From positions 1 through 33,533 of the forward strand of contig JAGXIG010000101.1 in NCBI GenBank assembly GCA_024635815.1: a stretch of 33,533 nucleotides of DNA. The letters are read 5' to 3'. The first letter of the stretch is position 1; every line of letters begins with the position of its first letter. Shown here piece by piece: positions 15,145 to 23,844 of this stretch. This DNA is from Salegentibacter sp. Lineage in GTDB: Bacteria > Bacteroidota > Bacteroidia > Flavobacteriales > Flavobacteriaceae. The notes under the pieces were generated by a model. That model was not told the DNA's origin, made no database searches, and saw only the letters and a program-made list of their open reading frames with translations. Position numbers and translations under genes: made by a program.

Positions 15145-15702
15145 ATGGAATGGATTTTTGAGCCCTGGCCCTGGTATGTATCGGGTCCGCTTATAGCAGT
15201 AATAATGTTTTTGCTCATCTTTATCGGTAAAGGCTTTGGGATGTCATCTAACCTTAGAACGATGTGTACGATTTGCGGTGCAGATTCTAAAGCCGATTTT
15301 TTCGATTTTGATTGGAAATCTCAACGCTGGAACCTAATTGTAGTGGCCGGAGCCATTATTGGTGGATTTATTGGAGCAAATTTGCTTACTAACGATCTAT
15401 CGGTAGCTATAAACCCGGAAACTATAAAAACCTTACAAGATTTAGGTTTTAGTAGTGCTGGAGACGCTTACCTGCCCACCGAACTGTTTAGTTGGGAAGC
15501 CGTAGGAGGAATTAAAGCGCTTATCATTCTACTGGTTGGCGGAATCTTAATTGGTTTTGGCGCTCGTTATGCTGGAGGTTGTACTTCTGGGCACGCAATT
15601 TCGGGACTTAGTAACTTGCAATTACCTTCTTTAATCGCCGTAATAGGATTTTTTATTGGTGGTTTAGTGATGGTGCATTTATTATTTCCATTAATATTTT
15701 AA
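15145..15702 (+). CDS. YeeE/YedE family membrane protein, first half-transporter
   Basis: 185 aa with about five membrane segments. The motif YAGGCTSGHAISG (143-154, Cys146) is the conserved Cys-containing loop of the YeeE/YedE (TsuA) family. There such Cys residues pass thiosulfate through the membrane by transient hydrogen bonding. An extra CTIC pair (Cys41, Cys44) lies after the first helix, on a segment that could bind sulfur or metal. The protein is about half the size of full TsuA and is followed 10 bp later by the second half. Its own operator makes it a member of the sulfur regulon. Import of thiosulfate or another sulfur compound is the likely role. Confidence 0.85.
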   Translation: MEWIFEPWPWYVSGPLIAVIMFLLIFIGKGFGMSSNLRTMCTICGADSKADFFDFDWKSQRWNLIVVAGAIIGGFIGANLLTNDLSVAINPETIKTLQDLGFSSAGDAYLPTELFSWEAVGGIKALIILLVGGILIGFGARYAGGCTSGHAISGLSNLQLPSLIAVIGFFIGGLVMVHLLFPLIF

Positions 15703-15711
15703 ATTGAAATT

Positions 15712-16125
15712 ATGAGAAGTATAGGATATTTATTGATAGGTATATTTTTTGGAATTGTAATGTTTAAATCTGAAGCAGCTTCGTGGTTCAGGATTTATGA
15801 AATGTTCCAGTTTCAGTCGTTCCATATGTATGGAATTATTGGCTCTGCATTAGTATTAGGGGTTATCGGCGTACAAATTATAAAGCGAAAAAAACTGAAA
15901 TCTTTTTATGGCGAGCAAATTGCATTTATTCCTAAGGAGAAAAGTTTTAGCCGATATATGTATGGCGGCGTTATTTTCGGTTTAGGTTGGGCTCTTGCTG
16001 GGGCTTGTCCGGGACCAATTTTCACCTTAATTGGTGCAGGATTTTTACCGATTTTAATCGTATTTATTGGATCGCTCTTAGGAACTTTTATTTATGGGGT
16101 GCTTCGGAAGAAACTTCCGCATTAA
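15712..16125 (+). CDS. YeeE/YedE family membrane protein, second half-transporter (DUF6691-like)
   Basis: 137 aa, four membrane segments. GWALAGACPGPIF (92-104, Cys99) is the second conserved Cys motif of the YeeE/YedE family. Together with the upstream 185-aa protein it rebuilds the two-repeat architecture of TsuA, split over two genes as is common in Bacteroidetes and Proteobacteria. The ten-base gap and common promoter imply an obligate pair. The C-terminus (RKKLPH) is short and basic. No other gene follows in the operon; a palindromic repeat lies in the space before the convergent TRIC gene. Confidence 0.82.
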   Translation: MRSIGYLLIGIFFGIVMFKSEAASWFRIYEMFQFQSFHMYGIIGSALVLGVIGVQIIKRKKLKSFYGEQIAFIPKEKSFSRYMYGGVIFGLGWALAGACPGPIFTLIGAGFLPILIVFIGSLLGTFIYGVLRKKLPH

Positions 16126-16144
16126 AAAGCAATATGTCAGCTTG

Positions 16145-16184
16145 AGCGGAGTCGAAAGCTCACTAAGAACATCTCGACTTCGCT
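16145..16184. repeat. Intergenic inverted repeat AGCGGAGTCGA / TCGACTTCGCT
   Basis: AGCGGAGTCGA (16145-16155) and TCGACTTCGCT (16174-16184) form an 11-bp stem with one G-T pair, between convergent genes. GAGCGGAGTCGA-type repeats are widespread between genes of flavobacteria. It may act as a weak terminator for both sides; no long T run follows. Confidence 0.6.
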
Positions 16185-16224
16185 AAATTTGGCATCTGAT
16201 TAGGTGCTGTTTGATTTAGAATTC

Positions 16225-16854
16225 TCAATTGTTTCTTTCTGAAGAAATATAGAAATAGGGGAGTGAGATATGGTATTTTACTACGATAAGCCGGATTGAA
16301 ATTACAATTAGCGAGGTGGTGAGGTAAATAATATCCTGTTTTACACCAAGATCGTGCATAATAACAAAAACGAGTCCGCCAAAAATACAGGCGGTGGCGT
16401 AAATTTCTTTTCTGAAGATCACAGGAATTTCGTTACAAAGTATGTCGCGAATCACACCACCAAAAGTACCGGTCATTGCTCCGAGTGCTACACAGATTAT
16501 GGGATCAAGTCCATTTCTAATACCAATTTCAACCCCGGTAATGGTAAAAACTCCCAAACCGATAGTATCAAAAAGGAAAAGTGATTTTTTAAGGTAATTG
16601 ATTTTATTTCTAAATATGATAGCAAGAATGGTAACAACGCCAATTAGGTAAATATAGATGGTGTTTTCCATCCAGGTAACAGGCGTATTTCCAATTAAGG
16701 TATCGCGTAAAGTGCCACCACCAATGGCCGTAACAAAGCCAATAATAAAAATACCAAAGAGGTCCAGACGACGATCCATAGCAGCCAATGCGCCAGAAAT
16801 AGCGAAGGCTATGGTTCCCAGGATATCAAGTATATTGAATAAAGTAAGTTCCAT
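16225..16854 (-). CDS. Trimeric intracellular cation (TRIC) channel family protein (UPF0126, YicG-like)
   Basis: 209 aa with seven hydrophobic segments arranged as two UPF0126 repeats. The first repeat has AISGALAAMDRRLDLFGI and AIGGGTLRDTLIG, the second TGVEIGI and GTFGGVIRDILCNEIPVIF. The paired GGG/GGxxRD motifs are the kinked pore helices of prokaryotic TRIC channels, which conduct K+ and Na+. A physiological role in these bacteria is not established. Monocistronic, with an exact TACCTTTG -7 element 9 bp upstream of the ATG. Confidence 0.85.
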   Translation of the reverse strand: MELTLFNILDILGTIAFAISGALAAMDRRLDLFGIFIIGFVTAIGGGTLRDTLIGNTPVTWMENTIYIYLIGVVTILAIIFRNKINYLKKSLFLFDTIGLGVFTITGVEIGIRNGLDPIICVALGAMTGTFGGVIRDILCNEIPVIFRKEIYATACIFGGLVFVIMHDLGVKQDIIYLTTSLIVISIRLIVVKYHISLPYFYISSERNN

Positions 16855-16862
16855 TTAAGAGG

Positions 16863-16870
16863 CAAAGGTA
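16863..16870 (-). promoter_or_regulatory. -7 promoter element of the TRIC channel gene
   Basis: CAAAGGTA on the plus strand reads TACCTTTG on the minus strand, an exact TAnnTTTG element, 8 bp before the start codon. Confidence 0.5.
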
Positions 16871-16985
16871 TAGTTAAATTATGGGAAGCTGCTAATTTTT
16901 ATATTTTGAATGAAATGTATACCTTCATATTATTACCGAATAGTAAAACTTAATAAGATTCACCTAAGTTTATAGCGAAAGTTAC

Positions 16986-16993
16986 TACTTTTG
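16986..16993 (+). promoter_or_regulatory. -7 promoter element of trxB
   Basis: TACTTTTG is an exact TAnnTTTG element 22 bp before the trxB ATG. A single GTTAC (16981-16985) abuts it, but no opposing GTAAC stands at the proper distance, so it is not counted as a regulon site. Confidence 0.6.
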
Positions 16994-17015
16994 TAAATCA
17001 GAAAAACAAGACAAA

Positions 17016-18008
17016 ATGAGCGATAAAATAGAAAGAATAAAAACCTTAATTATAGGTTCTGGACCGGCGGGATATACCGCAGCAATTTATGCTGCAAGAG
17101 CTGATCTTAAACCCGTAATGTACACAGGAATGGAGCCTGGGGGGCAGTTAACCACCACTACTGAAGTGGATAACTTTCCCGGTTATGCTGATGGAGTAGA
17201 CGGACCAAAAATGATGATGGACTTACAGAAGCAAGCCGAACGTTTTGGTACCGAAGTAAGAATTGGAATGGTTACCGAAGTTGAGTTTAGTGATAAACCA
17301 GGCGGAATCCATAGGGCTTGTGCAGATAATTCTACCTGGGTTGAAGCAGAAACTATTATTATTTCTACCGGTGCTACTGCGAAATACCTGGGATTACCAA
17401 GTGAACAACGTTTACGTGGAGGAGGGGTATCAGCTTGTGCCGTATGCGACGGATTTTTCTATAAAGGTCAGGATGTTGCGATAGTCGGCGGAGGAGACAC
17501 TGCTGCTGAAGAAGCAACTTATTTGGCCAATATTTGTAGTAAAGTGACAATGTTAGTGAGAGGTGACCAGATGCGTGCTTCTAAAGCGATGCAACACCGT
17601 GTTAATAGTACTAAGAATATAGATATTCGTTACAATACAGAAGTAGACGAAGTAATTGGCGAACAGGTAGTAGAAGGCCTTAGAATGCTAAATAAAGAAA
17701 CCGGCGAGAAAGAACAGATCGATATCACCGGATTGTTTATTGCGATTGGGCATAAACCAAATACAGATATTTTCAAGGGAAAATTAACGATGGACGATAC
17801 CGGGTATTTAATTACCGAAGGGAAATCTACCAAAACCAATATCCCGGGGGTTTTTGCTTCTGGTGATGTTCAGGATAAGATTTATCGCCAGGCGGTAACC
17901 GCTGCCGGTACGGGTTGTATGGCTGCATTGGATGCTGAACGTTATTTAGCCGAAGTAGAAAGCGAAGAAGGAGAAGAAGTGAAAACTACGAAAAAGGTAG
18001 AAGCTTAG
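17016..18008 (+). CDS. trxB: Thioredoxin-disulfide reductase
   Basis: 330 aa flavoprotein that reduces thioredoxin with NADPH. FAD-binding GSGPAGYTAAIYAARA (14-29), the redox pair CAVC (Cys141, Cys144) in SACAVCDGFF, the NADPH-binding GGGDTAAEEA (about 157-166), and the FAD-binding ASGDVQDKIYRQAVTAAGTG near the C-terminus are all present in the usual order. About 15 residues beyond the normal end form a charged tail (ESEEGEEVKTTKKVEA). Monocistronic, with its own promoter and a perfect hairpin terminator. It supplies reducing power that could help the neighbouring sulfur enzymes, but no shared operator links them. Confidence 0.95.
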   Translation: MSDKIERIKTLIIGSGPAGYTAAIYAARADLKPVMYTGMEPGGQLTTTTEVDNFPGYADGVDGPKMMMDLQKQAERFGTEVRIGMVTEVEFSDKPGGIHRACADNSTWVEAETIIISTGATAKYLGLPSEQRLRGGGVSACAVCDGFFYKGQDVAIVGGGDTAAEEATYLANICSKVTMLVRGDQMRASKAMQHRVNSTKNIDIRYNTEVDEVIGEQVVEGLRMLNKETGEKEQIDITGLFIAIGHKPNTDIFKGKLTMDDTGYLITEGKSTKTNIPGVFASGDVQDKIYRQAVTAAGTGCMAALDAERYLAEVESEEGEEVKTTKKVEA

Positions 18009-18031
18009 TTTTTCTGAAATTATTATAATTC

Positions 18032-18067
18032 AAACCTCACAGGTTTTCAAAACCTGTGAGGTTTTTG
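18032..18067. terminator. Hairpin terminator of trxB with AACCTCACAGGTT stem
   Basis: AAACCTCACAGGTTTT (18032-18047) and AAAACCTGTGAGGTTT (18049-18064) form a perfect 16-bp inverted repeat, followed by further T. The inner stem is the same as at 171-215, so this is a repeated terminator sequence in the genome. Confidence 0.85.
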
Positions 18068-18478
18068 TTTTTCAGAAAAAAATATAAAAGAAACTCAAAA
18101 AACCTAATCAGTTTAGATCCTGAAACCAGTTACCATTGACGTATTTTAAATACGCTGTTATTTAGGTTTGTTTTTTTAGTTTTTGCTTGCATTCCTCTCC
18201 CTGCGGTCGTCGGATGCAACTAAACGAAACAAAACCCACCTGAACGGAATGGACGGGCAGGAAGGGCGTCCTATGTGGAGGTGTTTTTTTGGCAACAAGG
18301 CCAAAAAAATCGCAAATCAGCAGCTAATTTTTTTCCAGGGCTTCAAAAATTATTAACGCTGCTAATTTTCTACACTCACACACGGGTTTAAAACTCGCTA
18401 TGCTCGAAAACGTAATTTTCCTGCGCTAGGTAATTTTTTATCACGGGTCTCAGGATGACGATAAACAAACTATAAACA
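18068..18478. other. Gene-free, structured intergenic region with REP-like remnants
   Basis: No convincing coding frame is visible in about 410 bp. At 18112-18141 lies a half REP-like arm (TTTAGATCCTGAAACCAGTT and ending TTGACG). At 18446-18460 GGTCTCAGGATGACG resembles the end of such an arm. Between them is a GC-richer piece with TTGCAT (18187-18192) and ATGCAA (18214-18219) inside a longer imperfect inverted repeat. Further on is a perfect 10-bp hairpin, TTTTTTTGGC (18284-18293) with GCCAAAAAAA (18300-18309). It may be an insertion into a REP element, a decayed gene or a structured RNA. I cannot tell which. Confidence 0.5.
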
Positions 18479-19447
18479 TTAATACTCCAACCCAATTTCA
18501 CTTCTAACTTTATCCAATAGATCAATTAATTGCAGGCTTTTTTCAAAGGTCATTTCTGTGCTTTCGGTTTTGCCTGCTAGAAGCATTTTTTGAACGTGTT
18601 CAGCTTCAAAATTATAACCGTTGGAATTGATTTCAAATTCTTTGGTTTCTTCGCCTTCTGGAGTTTGTATCGTTATGCTTGTAGGTTCGTGAAACCTTGT
18701 ATTAAGGGTAATTGTTGCTTTTTCAAACTGAATAACCGCTGTGGTGGGAGTTTGCTTTACAATAGAGCTTCCCAGTTCGGCTTCAACTCCATTTTTATAT
18801 TCAAAGATCATATCGCAATCTTCGTCAATTCCGGTATCGTGAAAACTGGCTTTTGCCTGAATTTTTTCCGGGATTCCCAAAGCACTCATCGCCATAAAAA
18901 TAGGGTAGACACCGATGTCCAGTAAACTGCCACCACCAAGATTTTTATTGTAAAGCCTTTTATCCAGATCTACCTGCGCCGGAAATCCAAAATCGGCTTT
19001 TAGATTTTTGATCTTGCCGTATTTTTCAGATTTAATTTGTTTGATCACAAATTTAAAATGAGGAAGAAATTGCGTCCACATGGCTTCCATTAGGAATACA
19101 TTTTCCTTTTTGGCTTTAGCGATCATTTCTTCCACCTGCTTTTTATTCATCGCAAAAGGCTTTTCACATAAAACCGCCTTTTTGTGATCTAAGCAAAGCA
19201 GCGTTTGTTGATGATGAAAAACGTGCGGTGTGGCGATATAAACCACATCTAATTCTTCATCTTCTAACATTGCTTCATAGCTGGAAAATAATTTAGTAGC
19301 CTGGTGCTCTTTTGCAAAAGTTTCAGCTTTAGTTTTAGATCGGCTGGCTACGGCATATAGTTCGGCTTCTTTAATCTCTTTTAATCCGGTTGCGAATTTT
19401 CCTGCTATTTTTCCGAGTCCAAGAATGCCCCATTTTATCTTTCTCAT
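18479..19447 (-). CDS. Gfo/Idh/MocA family oxidoreductase
   Basis: 322 aa. The N-terminal Rossmann fold has GILGLGKIAGKFA (7-19). The CEKPFAMN motif (94-101) contains the Glu95-Lys96-Pro97 triad of the family, with Lys96 the probable catalytic lysine. The C-terminal alpha/beta domain includes LGGGSLLDIGVYPI, where family members place substrate-binding Asp and His residues. These enzymes oxidise or reduce sugars, inositols or dipyrrole-like substrates with NAD(P). It is the last gene of the PIG-L, small membrane protein and symporter cluster, 71 bp after the symporter, so a sugar taken up by that symporter is the natural guess for its substrate. Confidence 0.85.
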   Translation of the reverse strand: MRKIKWGILGLGKIAGKFATGLKEIKEAELYAVASRSKTKAETFAKEHQATKLFSSYEAMLEDEELDVVYIATPHVFHHQQTLLCLDHKKAVLCEKPFAMNKKQVEEMIAKAKKENVFLMEAMWTQFLPHFKFVIKQIKSEKYGKIKNLKADFGFPAQVDLDKRLYNKNLGGGSLLDIGVYPIFMAMSALGIPEKIQAKASFHDTGIDEDCDMIFEYKNGVEAELGSSIVKQTPTTAVIQFEKATITLNTRFHEPTSITIQTPEGEETKEFEINSNGYNFEAEHVQKMLLAGKTESTEMTFEKSLQLIDLLDKVRSEIGLEY

Positions 19448-19518
19448 ATATAGAATTTAGCTTTGATATCTATTTAATTGCTTTGATATCGTGCATTTTT
19501 ACCAAATGCCCATTATGG

Positions 19519-21222
19519 TTATATCTTTTTAATTTTATTCTCTGGCGTCTTTATAAATAATTCCAGGATCAAAGCAAGCGCGATAACCAGCAAACATCCA
19601 ACCAGGTTTAGCCATAAATACGGCATCACGTCAAATTCAAAGAGAATTATAATTATAATTTGCGTAATTATGGCTGCGACAAAAACCGAATTACTATTTA
19701 CAATTTTTATAAAAAACGCGAGTAAAAATATGCCTAAAACATTTCCGTAAAAAATGGAACCGATAATATTTACTAGCTGAATAAGGTTGTCGAACAAATT
19801 AGCCACACTTGCAAATGCGATGGCTATAGCGCCCCAAAGCAGCGTAAACCACTTTGAAACTCTTACATAATGCTCATCAGATTTTTCGGTTTTTCGGCTT
19901 CTTTTATAAAGATCTATGGTAGTGGTAGAGGACAATGCATTCAATTCTGAGGCCGTAGATGACATTGCTGCGGAAAGAATTACCGCCAGCAGCAAGCCAA
20001 TTAAACCACGCGGGAGGTTATTCAATATAAAATGAATAAACACGTAATCTTTATCGTTGCTTTCAGCTTCCTTATCTGAAGCATCTATTAGATTTCGTGC
20101 TTTTTTTCTCAGATTTTGTTCCGAAGTATTTAGTGAAGCAAGGTTTTCGCGATACGTTGAGTTATTTTCAGGAGAAAAATTATTTTCTTCTGAAAATTCC
20201 ACATGTAAATTTTGTTTTTTCTGCTGAAGGGCATCGTGTTTGAGCATCAAGTCTTCATATTGATTTTGGTAACCTGAATTCAGAACAGTTTTAGTGGCAG
20301 CAGGATTGAAATTCAAAGGAGCATTATTGAATTGATAAAACACAAAAACCATCACTCCGACAAGCAAAATAAAGAATTGTAACGGCACCTTAAGGAGTCC
20401 GTTCATGATCATTCCCTTTCTGCTTTCTTTTACAGATCTCCCACCTAAATAGCGTTGCACCTGGCTTTGATCTGTCCCAAAATAAGAAAGCGCCAAAAAG
20501 CCGCCACCAATAATTCCGCTCCAAACAGTATAGCGATTTTCAAAATCTAATGAGAAATCCAAAATATCCATCTTACCACTGGCGCCGGCAATTTCGAGAG
20601 CATTATTAAAGTTGATGTTTTCGGGCAAATAGCTTAAAATAATAAAAAACGCAGCAAACATTCCGGTTAAAATAACGGCCATTTGCTGTTTGTGAGTAAC
20701 ATTCACTGCTTTTGTCCCGCCGGCAACCGTATAAATAATTACCAAAGAACCAATGAGAATTGTCAAACCGGATAGGTGCCAGCCCAGGACGGCCGATAAG
20801 ATGATAGCCGGTGCAAAAATTGTTAAACCGGCTGCAAGTCCACGTTGGATCAAAAATAAAATTGCGGTTAAGGTTCTTGTTTTTCTATCGAAGCGGGATT
20901 CCAAATATTCGTAGGCAGTATACACATTCAACCTTTTATAAATAGGAATAAAAAACATACAAACCACTACCATTGCCAAAGGGAGCCCAAAATAGAATTG
21001 TACAAAACCCATCCCGTCGTGAAAAGCCTGGCCCGGTGTTGAAAGAAAAGTAATAGCGCTGGCCTGGGTTGCCATGGTAGAAAGCCCAATAGTCCACCAG
21101 CGAGTATCATTACCACCGCGAATATAATCCTCGGCACCTTGTTTCTTTCTGGTTTTATAAATGCCGTAAATAACTATAAAAGCGAGTGTGCCAAGAAGAA
21201 CAATCCAATCTATTAATTGCAT
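19519..21222 (-). CDS. Sodium:solute symporter family protein with hydrophilic insert
   Basis: 567 aa with about 13 membrane segments. The SSS signature region is seen in GLSTMATQASAITFLSTPGQAF, the sodium-site helix near the start, and in LSAAMSSTASELNALSSTTTIDLYK. About 70 hydrophilic residues (roughly 325-395: KHDALQQKKQNLHVEFSEEN and onward, with NLRKKARNLIDASDKEAESN) are inserted between two membrane segments. They look like a coiled-coil or helical hairpin not present in most SSS transporters. The ATG lies one base beyond the stop of a 35-aa membrane protein gene. With PIG-L and Gfo/Idh neighbours, a sugar or amino-sugar substrate is likely; the exact one is unknown. Confidence 0.85.
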   Translation of the reverse strand: MQLIDWIVLLGTLAFIVIYGIYKTRKKQGAEDYIRGGNDTRWWTIGLSTMATQASAITFLSTPGQAFHDGMGFVQFYFGLPLAMVVVCMFFIPIYKRLNVYTAYEYLESRFDRKTRTLTAILFLIQRGLAAGLTIFAPAIILSAVLGWHLSGLTILIGSLVIIYTVAGGTKAVNVTHKQQMAVILTGMFAAFFIILSYLPENINFNNALEIAGASGKMDILDFSLDFENRYTVWSGIIGGGFLALSYFGTDQSQVQRYLGGRSVKESRKGMIMNGLLKVPLQFFILLVGVMVFVFYQFNNAPLNFNPAATKTVLNSGYQNQYEDLMLKHDALQQKKQNLHVEFSEENNFSPENNSTYRENLASLNTSEQNLRKKARNLIDASDKEAESNDKDYVFIHFILNNLPRGLIGLLLAVILSAAMSSTASELNALSSTTTIDLYKRSRKTEKSDEHYVRVSKWFTLLWGAIAIAFASVANLFDNLIQLVNIIGSIFYGNVLGIFLLAFFIKIVNSNSVFVAAIITQIIIIILFEFDVMPYLWLNLVGCLLVIALALILELFIKTPENKIKKI

Positions 21223-21223
21223 A

Positions 21224-21331
21224 TTAGGTGAATTGAGACATTATAAAATAAAAAAGGACAATGTAAGCAGCGTTGGCTAAAAGAACGAATGTATATGATT
21301 TCTTCCAGGTAAATTTTTCGAGTTTTTTCAT
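21224..21331 (-). CDS. Small (35-aa) single-span membrane protein between PIG-L and symporter genes
   Basis: The minus strand encodes a 35-residue protein: a basic start (MKKLEKFTWKKSY), a hydrophobic span (TFVLLANAAYIVLFYFIM) and the end SQFT. Its ATG (21331-21329) overlaps the PIG-L stop in TAATG, and its TAA is one base from the symporter ATG, so it is translationally coupled on both sides. The lengthy Trp-Lys-Lys-Ser-Tyr segment before the span gives a cytoplasmic N-terminus by the positive-inside rule. Because of its size it would escape ordinary gene calling. It is a good candidate for an accessory subunit of the symporter. Function is inferred from position only. Confidence 0.7.
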   Translation of the reverse strand: MKKLEKFTWKKSYTFVLLANAAYIVLFYFIMSQFT

Positions 21332-23817
21332 TATTTTCCTATTGAAATCATATTGGCAAAAATCCGGTAAGCACCCGGAACTCCAACAGGGAATTGTCTA
21401 AAAAAACTAAGGCCGGTATAAATAAAATAACCTTCACCATATTTTGCAACCATTAAACTTCCATTTTTTGGCGTTTCATTTTTATCGTTCATAGACAGGA
21501 TTGGCGTAAATTCTTCACTCCAGGAACCTGGAAAATAGAGCCCGCGTTCCTGAACCCAGTTTTCAAAATCATTTTTAGTGATTTTATTAGGTGAATTTAA
21601 AACAGGGTGATTTTCGGCTAAAAACCGAACTTCGGCCATTTCATCGGTTACCCTGTCACGTGACAATTCCAGAGGAAAGGGAGAGATATTTTCAGTAATC
21701 AAACCTCGGTTTGTGTTATATTGGACTATAAGATTTCCACCATTTTTTACATAATCAAAGAGTACCTGTTGTTTATATTTTAGAGTTTCGACCGTATTTA
21801 AAGCTCGAATTCCCAGAACTACGGCGTCATATTTTTGCAAGGAAGCCTGTGAAAGTGAAGCAACATTCAATTTATTCACGCGGTATCCAATTTGCTCGAG
21901 ACTTTCTGGAACCACATCACCGGCGCCTTCAATATAACCAATCAATTCTCCTTTTTTCTCAATTTCCAGTCGGACAGCCTTTAATTTTGATGAAACTACC
22001 AGGTTTTGTTTTGGAATATGTTTATAATCCATAGCTACTAGTTTTTCTGAAAATTCCTTTCCGTCTATTGTAGCGGTTGGAATTATAAAGGTTTCATCCT
22101 GATCCTGCGGCGGATTCACCACAAAAGAAACTGTTGCAGAACTTCCTTTTTGATGAAGCTGAAATATGTGGTTTTCCGGACTGATTTTCCAGCCTTCTCC
22201 AGCCTTAATAATCACTTTCCCCTGAATATCCTCTTTTCCTGAGGTCAATTTTATAGTAACTTTTTTGGACTCTTCATTTTCAAAGATTATTACATCATCA
22301 TCAAAAGCTAAGGAAATTTTAGGGATAATCTCGAAAGGCTGATAAGTTTCTCCAAGAACAGGATCGTTATATTTATAAACAATGGGTTTTTCAAAACTTA
22401 TTGGAATATCTTCAAATTTTAGGGAGAAAATTGCTTTGGTAAGTTGCGGGGTTTCCGGCAATCCAATTAATTGCTGATCTTCCACTTTGTACATTCCGTT
22501 CCCGGTATCCTGTTTTAACCAATATGGCGTTGTGTATGGTGTATTATGCGGAAGTTTTAGAGTGATTTCATTTTGCCAATCCTGGTTATTTTCCAGTTTT
22601 ACATTTGGCCGAATTTCAGAATTATTCGGACTTAATTCTACAGAATCTAAAGTTACCGTGAAATTACTGCGGTTAATGGCTTCCAGATTAACAGCGACGC
22701 TATCTAGGGGAGTAGCCGAAGCCTGAGTTGCGATTGCTTCTAAAAATAAGCCAGCGCTTGCATAAATAATGTTTTTGATTTCTTTGGTTTTTAACTCCCG
22801 CCAGTGCTCATTAGGTAATTCCTGTATTAATTTATAAGCCTCAAGTAGTTTTGGCAGGCTGGCTGCAGGATCTTTAAAATCGTAACTTTCTTGGACTTCA
22901 GTCAGGATTTTGCCGATTTCGGCACCACCTTCTAATTTATTCCAGGAAGTATCAATGCCCTGAAAAACATCTTGCGAGCGAATGGTATCGCCTTTAATAG
23001 GTTCTAAATATTCCATTTGCCGGCCTCGGGAACCGGTACTGCCAAAACCCTGGGATTGGTGCTGACTTCGGCTTAAAGAGGAAATCTCAGAATTCGAAAG
23101 TCCGAGTAGTGGAAAATAAACTCCGGTATCAAAAATGATGAATCGATCTTTACTGGCTTCTTTAAAAGCTTCGTCACCACCATAAAACCAAGGTGAAGTA
23201 TTAAAATAAGCCCGTTTTGTTTGATGTGTTTGGGTAAAATCTAATTGGTTAGGAAATTTAGTGGGATTAGCAGCGACATCAAAAGCTTCCAGGCTTAAAA
23301 GGGCGGAGGAAGTATGGTGACCGTGGGTTGAGCCGGCAGTACGGTGATCAAACCGATTTATAATCACGTCTGGTTTGAAGTTTCTAATAACCCAAACCAC
23401 ATCACTTAGTACTTTTTCTTTATCCCATATTTCCAGTGTTTCTTCGGGCGTCTTGGAGTAACCAAAATCGTTGGCGCGGGTAAAGAATTGTTCGCCACCG
23501 TCTATACGCCTTGCGGCTAGCAATTCCTGAGTTCTAATGAGTCCGAGTTGCTCTCTTAATTCAGGGCCAATAAGGTTTTGGCCGCCATCGCCCCTGGTTA
23601 GAGAGAGATAAGCTGTTCGGGCATTTTTTTCATTGGAAAAATAAGAAATTAACCGGGTGTTCTCATCATCGGGATGGGCACCAATGTATAGAACTGATCC
23701 CAGGAAATTGAGTTTTTGTATTTTCTGAAATATTTCAGAAGCATCTAATTTTTCGGGTTCCTGTGCGTAAAAATTAAGCAGAAAAAAACAGAAAAGATAA
23801 CTAAGTAGTTTGCGCAT
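21331..23817 (-). CDS. PIG-L family deacetylase with C-terminal extension (secreted)
   Basis: 828 aa from the ATG at 23817. An upstream in-frame start at 23847 lies inside the -7 element (23845-23852) and is rejected. A signal peptide (RKLLSYLFCFFLLNFYAQE) exports it. The PIG-L/LmbE domain (about 40-260) has the zinc motif AHPDDE (His48, Asp50, Asp51) and the second metal or catalytic part STHGHHTSS (His165, His167, His168). The following 550 residues include beta-rich domains (about 380-620) and a glutamine-amidotransferase-like end with VVLGIRALNT and GGNLIVQYNTNRG (about 660-700). PIG-L enzymes remove acetyl groups from N-acetyl sugars. As first gene of the operon it may deacetylate an amino sugar for uptake by the symporter. 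Confidence 0.85.
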   Translation of the reverse strand: MRKLLSYLFCFFLLNFYAQEPEKLDASEIFQKIQKLNFLGSVLYIGAHPDDENTRLISYFSNEKNARTAYLSLTRGDGGQNLIGPELREQLGLIRTQELLAARRIDGGEQFFTRANDFGYSKTPEETLEIWDKEKVLSDVVWVIRNFKPDVIINRFDHRTAGSTHGHHTSSALLSLEAFDVAANPTKFPNQLDFTQTHQTKRAYFNTSPWFYGGDEAFKEASKDRFIIFDTGVYFPLLGLSNSEISSLSRSQHQSQGFGSTGSRGRQMEYLEPIKGDTIRSQDVFQGIDTSWNKLEGGAEIGKILTEVQESYDFKDPAASLPKLLEAYKLIQELPNEHWRELKTKEIKNIIYASAGLFLEAIATQASATPLDSVAVNLEAINRSNFTVTLDSVELSPNNSEIRPNVKLENNQDWQNEITLKLPHNTPYTTPYWLKQDTGNGMYKVEDQQLIGLPETPQLTKAIFSLKFEDIPISFEKPIVYKYNDPVLGETYQPFEIIPKISLAFDDDVIIFENEESKKVTIKLTSGKEDIQGKVIIKAGEGWKISPENHIFQLHQKGSSATVSFVVNPPQDQDETFIIPTATIDGKEFSEKLVAMDYKHIPKQNLVVSSKLKAVRLEIEKKGELIGYIEGAGDVVPESLEQIGYRVNKLNVASLSQASLQKYDAVVLGIRALNTVETLKYKQQVLFDYVKNGGNLIVQYNTNRGLITENISPFPLELSRDRVTDEMAEVRFLAENHPVLNSPNKITKNDFENWVQERGLYFPGSWSEEFTPILSMNDKNETPKNGSLMVAKYGEGYFIYTGLSFFRQFPVGVPGAYRIFANMISIGK

Positions 23818-23844
23818 AAAATTCAAGGCGATTAATAAGAAAAC

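Noticed and set aside
16981..16993. GTTAC in front of trxB as a fifth sulfur-regulon site
   Set aside because: Only one half-site, directly touching the -7 element; no palindrome at the 33-bp position.
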